In this document: one piece after another, positions 61,698 through 64,000 of the stretch
Numbering within the stretch: the first letter of the stretch is position 1
Layout of the letters: each line of letters begins with the position of its first letter
Assembly: GCA_964489715.1 (NCBI GenBank)
Contig: CAZBAK010000004.1
Span: 1-64,000, forward strand
From: Tissierella_A sp964489715
GTDB lineage: Bacteria; Bacillota; Clostridia; Tissierellales; Tissierellaceae
Length of the DNA: 64,000 bases
Reading direction: 5' to 3'
Notes under the pieces: model-generated
The model's database searches: none
Told to the model about the DNA's origin: nothing
What the model saw: only the letters and a program-made list of their open reading frames with translations
Position numbers and translations under genes: made by a program

Positions 61698-62735
61698 TTA
61701 ATTTCTCACCTTTTTCATAACATGAATATTTTCAGGGCTTACATTCATTCCTATATGGCTTCCTTCAGCTTTCATAATGGTACTATGAATCATCCACTGG
61801 TATCCATCTGAATTTACTAGCATTTCATAGTGTACCCCCTTAAATGTTACACTTTCTACTATACCATGCCACTTGCCATTTTCAACACTGCTTATCTCTA
61901 TATCTTCTGGCCTTATTACCACATCCACATCTTCTTGCTTTCTAAATCCCTTATCAACACATTCAAATACCTTATTTCCAAACTCTACTACAAAGTCCTC
62001 TTCCATTACAGCATCTATAATATTGCTTTCACCTATAAATTTAGCCACAAATGCATTCTTAGGTTCATTATATATGTCTACTGGTGTTCCTATTTGTTGG
62101 ATTTTACCTTTATCCATAATTGCTATAGTATCTGACATTGTAAGTGCTTCTTCTTGGTCATGAGTTACATAGATAAATGTTATGCCTACTCTTTGCTGCA
62201 TATTCTTAAGTTCAATTTGCATTTCCTTTCTAAGCTTTAAATCCAGAGCTCCTAAAGGCTCATCTAAGAGTAGTACTTCTGGTTCATTGACAAGAGCCCT
62301 AGCTATAGCTACTCTTTGTTGTTGCCCTCCACTAAGTGACTCTATGGCTCTGTTTTCAAAACCCTCCAAGTTAACAAGTTTTAACATTTCTTTTACTTTT
62401 TTATCTATTTCTTTTTTCCCCATTTTTTTAATTTTCAATCCAAAAGATATATTATCTGCAATATTCATATGGGGAAAAAGTGCATATTTTTGAAATACTG
62501 TATTAATTTTTCTCTTATAAGGTGGCAATTTAGTTATATCTTTATCATCAAATATAACTATACCATCTGTAGGTTCTTCAAATCCACCAATTATACGCAA
62601 GGTAGTAGTCTTTCCACAGCCACTAGGTCCTAGGAGTGTTAAAAATTCATTTTTTCTTATAAATAGATCTATATTATCTAAGACCCTTACATCACCATAT
62701 TCTTTGGATATATTCTTTAATTCTATAATATTCAT
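61698..62735 (-). CDS. potA: Spermidine/putrescine ABC transporter ATPase PotA
   Basis: ATP-binding subunit. Walker A GPSGCGKT at residues 36-43, Q-loop near 86, signature LSGGQQQRVAIARAL, Walker B EVLLLDEPLGALD, H-loop VTHDQEEAL, and a C-terminal TOBE-type regulatory domain (about 240-345). The length of 345 aa is typical. AAAGGAGG precedes the ATG. Confidence 0.97.
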   Translation of the reverse strand: MNIIELKNISKEYGDVRVLDNIDLFIRKNEFLTLLGPSGCGKTTTLRIIGGFEEPTDGIVIFDDKDITKLPPYKRKINTVFQKYALFPHMNIADNISFGLKIKKMGKKEIDKKVKEMLKLVNLEGFENRAIESLSGGQQQRVAIARALVNEPEVLLLDEPLGALDLKLRKEMQIELKNMQQRVGITFIYVTHDQEEALTMSDTIAIMDKGKIQQIGTPVDIYNEPKNAFVAKFIGESNIIDAVMEEDFVVEFGNKVFECVDKGFRKQEDVDVVIRPEDIEISSVENGKWHGIVESVTFKGVHYEMLVNSDGYQWMIHSTIMKAEGSHIGMNVSPENIHVMKKVRN

Positions 62736-62748
62736 TGTCTTCCTCCTT

Positions 62749-63288
62749 TTAGAAGCTAGGTGGTGTACTCACCCAAATTAGCTTAGCCTTATCTTTACCT
62801 GCATTTGAAATATAGTGGTTAGAATTTGCCTTAAAATAAAAAGACTCATCTTTCTCTAGCTTGTACTTATCTTTACCTATATGTAGATAAATACTACCAT
62901 CTATAACATGTCCAAATTCTTCACCTTCATGGGGAAAATCTTCTTTTGTTTTTCCGTTTTTTTCTAAACTAACCAAAATTGCTTCCATCATGTTTTTTTG
63001 AGCATTAGGGATTACCCATTCCAGCTTATATTCCAAATCTTTATTTTCACTTACAAAAGCATCTTCTCTTTTAAAAACTATCTTTTCATCTATATTCTCA
63101 TTGAAAAAATCTTTAAAATTTGTTCCAAGTCCTTCTAATATATCTACTAAAGTAGCAATTGAAGGAGAAGTTAAATCTCTTTCCACCTGTGAAATAAAAC
63201 CTTTTGTCAATTCACATCTATTAGCTAATTCTTCTTGTGTAAGATCATTTTTTATTCTAATTCTCTTAATCTTATCTCCTATCTTCAT
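62749..63288 (-). CDS. XRE-cupin transcriptional regulator (PuuR-like)
   Basis: An N-terminal helix-turn-helix (IKRIRIKNDLTQEELANRCELTKGFISQVE, in parts; residues about 4-60) and a C-terminal cupin domain (HEGEEFGHVIDGSIYLHIGKDKY, in parts) that probably binds a small ligand. This is the usual regulator in front of clostridial potABCD, so polyamine-responsive repression is likely. A GTG at 63297 opens the frame; the ATG at 63288 is preferred for spacing to AAAGGG. It is the first gene of the operon, 13 bp before potA. Confidence 0.93.
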   Translation of the reverse strand: MKIGDKIKRIRIKNDLTQEELANRCELTKGFISQVERDLTSPSIATLVDILEGLGTNFKDFFNENIDEKIVFKREDAFVSENKDLEYKLEWVIPNAQKNMMEAILVSLEKNGKTKEDFPHEGEEFGHVIDGSIYLHIGKDKYKLEKDESFYFKANSNHYISNAGKDKAKLIWVSTPPSF

Positions 63289-63318
63289 CCTAGTCACCCT
63301 TTGCTTTTAGTCATATAT

Positions 63319-63346
63319 TAAACAATTAGTTTATTTATACTAAACT
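63319..63346 (-). promoter_or_regulatory. Candidate operator of the polyamine operon (TAAAC half-sites)
   Basis: Three half-sites: TAAAC 63319-63323, GTTTA 63329-63333, TAAAC 63341-63345. They form two inverted pairs; the second is extended to AGTTTA/TAAACT (63328-63333 and 63341-63346). They begin about 16 bp downstream of the -10 element, where a bound repressor would block transcription. Confidence 0.5.
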
Positions 63347-63361
63347 TTCTACAATTACTTA

Positions 63362-63390
63362 TTATAAAGAAACTTATATTTAATGTCAAC
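63362..63390 (-). promoter_or_regulatory. Consensus promoter of the polyamine operon
   Basis: Minus-strand TTGACA (63385-63390), exactly 17 bp spacer, TATAAT (63362-63367). Both hexamers are perfect. It lies about 74 bp before the regulator start codon. Confidence 0.85.
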
Positions 63391-63402
63391 ACTTTTTAAG
63401 TT

Positions 63403-63450
63403 TAAAATAAAAAAGGATCTAAAAGTAAAGATTTTTACCTTTAGATCCTT
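63403..63450 (-). terminator. Terminator after the TPM-domain gene
   Basis: Arms 63413-63429 and 63434-63450 with one A/C mismatch and a 4-nt loop, followed on the minus strand by a long T-run (to 63403). Confidence 0.85.
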
Positions 63451-63486
63451 AAAAAATTATATTAAATTTTATACCTATTAAGTTAT

Positions 63487-64000
63487 TTACCAGCTACCTC
63501 CAGCTCCACCACCGCCAGAACGTCCACCTCCTCCTGATGAACCTCCTCCGCCGTAGCCGCCTCCTGATCTGCCTCCACCTCTCATCATTGCCCTTAAGAT
63601 ACTGGCAATTAGCATACCTCTAAAAAACCTTATATCAATAAATCCAAATACCAGTAAAAATATTATTATTGGTAATATTGAAATGGATCTTTCATTTTCA
63701 GTGGGGTAATAATTGCTTTTAAGACCTTCTTTGTCTAATACTATATCTAAATCTTTTTCTATATACTCTATAGTTCTATTAAAGCCAAGAGCTATTCCCT
63801 CATTATAATTTTCTTCTTGAAAAGAAGGGATTATATCTTGCTCTATTATTCTCTTTTCTATGCCTGCAGGAAGTGCACCTTCTAAGCCATAACCGGTTTC
63901 TATCCAAATCTGTCTTTCATTAGGCTTTCCAACCGGCATTATCAATATAAGCAATCCATTGTCATATTCTTTGCTACCTATCTTCCATTCTTCAAAAAGA
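63487..64000 (-). CDS. TPM-domain membrane protein (YgcG-like), 5'-truncated by the window
   Basis: The reading frame stays open to the right edge, and the extra residues (LFEEWKIGSKEYDNG before LLILIMPVGK) fit the TPM domain, so the gene begins beyond 64000. Visible are the second half of the TPM domain (RQIWIETGYGLEGALPAG, RIIEQDIIPSFQEENYNEGI), a membrane helix (about 100 residues from the visible start), and a C-terminal tail made almost only of Gly, Ser and Arg that ends in GGAGGSW, as in YgcG/YdjH-like proteins. The molecular function is not settled. Confidence 0.85.
   Translation of the reverse strand, partial: LFEEWKIGSKEYDNGLLILIMPVGKPNERQIWIETGYGLEGALPAGIEKRIIEQDIIPSFQEENYNEGIALGFNRTIEYIEKDLDIVLDKEGLKSNYYPTENERSISILPIIIFLLVFGFIDIRFFRGMLIASILRAMMRGGGRSGGGYGGGGSSGGGGRSGGGGAGGSW

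Noticed and set aside
63487..63600. GC-rich repeat element
   Set aside because: The local repeats are codons of the Gly-Ser-Arg tail of the TPM protein.
1..64000. Mobile elements, prophage or defence islands
   Set aside because: No transposase, integrase, phage structural or restriction genes are visible and base composition looks even throughout; the region reads as core chromosome.

Overview
The window comes from a low-GC anaerobic Firmicute, most likely a clostridium or a Tissierella-like relative. Evidence: strongly AT-rich DNA, AGGAGG-type ribosome binding sites before nearly every gene, an Rnf complex, a glutamate-fermentation operon of the methylaspartate type, ribosomal protein L27 with a Prp-cleavable N-terminus, tRNA genes with encoded CCA, and the Obg/Min/Mre gene order usual in these bacteria. 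Almost all genes are on the minus strand. I see no transposase, prophage, CRISPR array or rRNA. No gene-free stretch exceeds 300 bases.

Layout. (1) 1-1533: a plus-strand D-alanyl-D-alanine carboxypeptidase and a two-way terminator. (2) 1536-10020: housekeeping block read leftward: two linked radical-SAM-associated proteins, RNase E/G, L21, Prp, L27, ObgE, YhbY, NadD, YqeK, RsfS, RidA. (3) 10063-20175: cell shape and division block: NusG-II protein, Gx transporter, Maf, RadC, MreBCD, a very large PBP2, MinCDE. (4) 20262-25406: Rnf complex (rnfCDGEAB) directly behind a tRNA-Leu(GAG). (5) 25455-31096: peptide-binding lipoprotein, lytic transglycosylase, CoaE, DNA polymerase I. (6) 31289-44144: mixed single genes: YibE/F membrane protein, a PAS-PAS-GGDEF-HD-GYP protein, allantoinase, ZIP transporter, small and large membrane proteins, two methyltransferases, a PadR regulator with a pair of half-size permeases, tRNA-Leu(CAA), and a lipoprotein. 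(7) 44169-48022: glycogen phosphorylase and 4-alpha-glucanotransferase. (8) 48052-57744: ten-gene methylaspartate-pathway operon. (9) 58019-63390: polyamine ABC transporter operon with its own XRE-cupin regulator and a lipoate-protein ligase at the end. (10) 63487-64000: 5'-truncated TPM-domain protein.

How the genes fit together. The operon glmS-glmL-glmE-mal-hydratase alpha/beta-citDEF-citC accounts for every step from glutamate to 3-methylaspartate, mesaconate, citramalate, and acetate plus pyruvate. The hydratase (annotated by family as class I fumarase) is then probably mesaconase, and the citrate-lyase-like complex probably citramalate lyase. Reduced ferredoxin formed from pyruvate could be oxidised by Rnf to build an ion gradient. 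The Mre, PBP2 and Min genes form one cell-wall and division unit. The clearest regulatory signals are a consensus promoter (TTGACA, 17 bp, TATAAT) with half-site repeats before the polyamine regulator, and a promoter whose -10 element lies inside a palindrome before the PadR gene. Start sites were moved inward from the longest reading frame wherever the Shine-Dalgarno sequence lay inside it or touched the first codon; these cases are stated in the entries.
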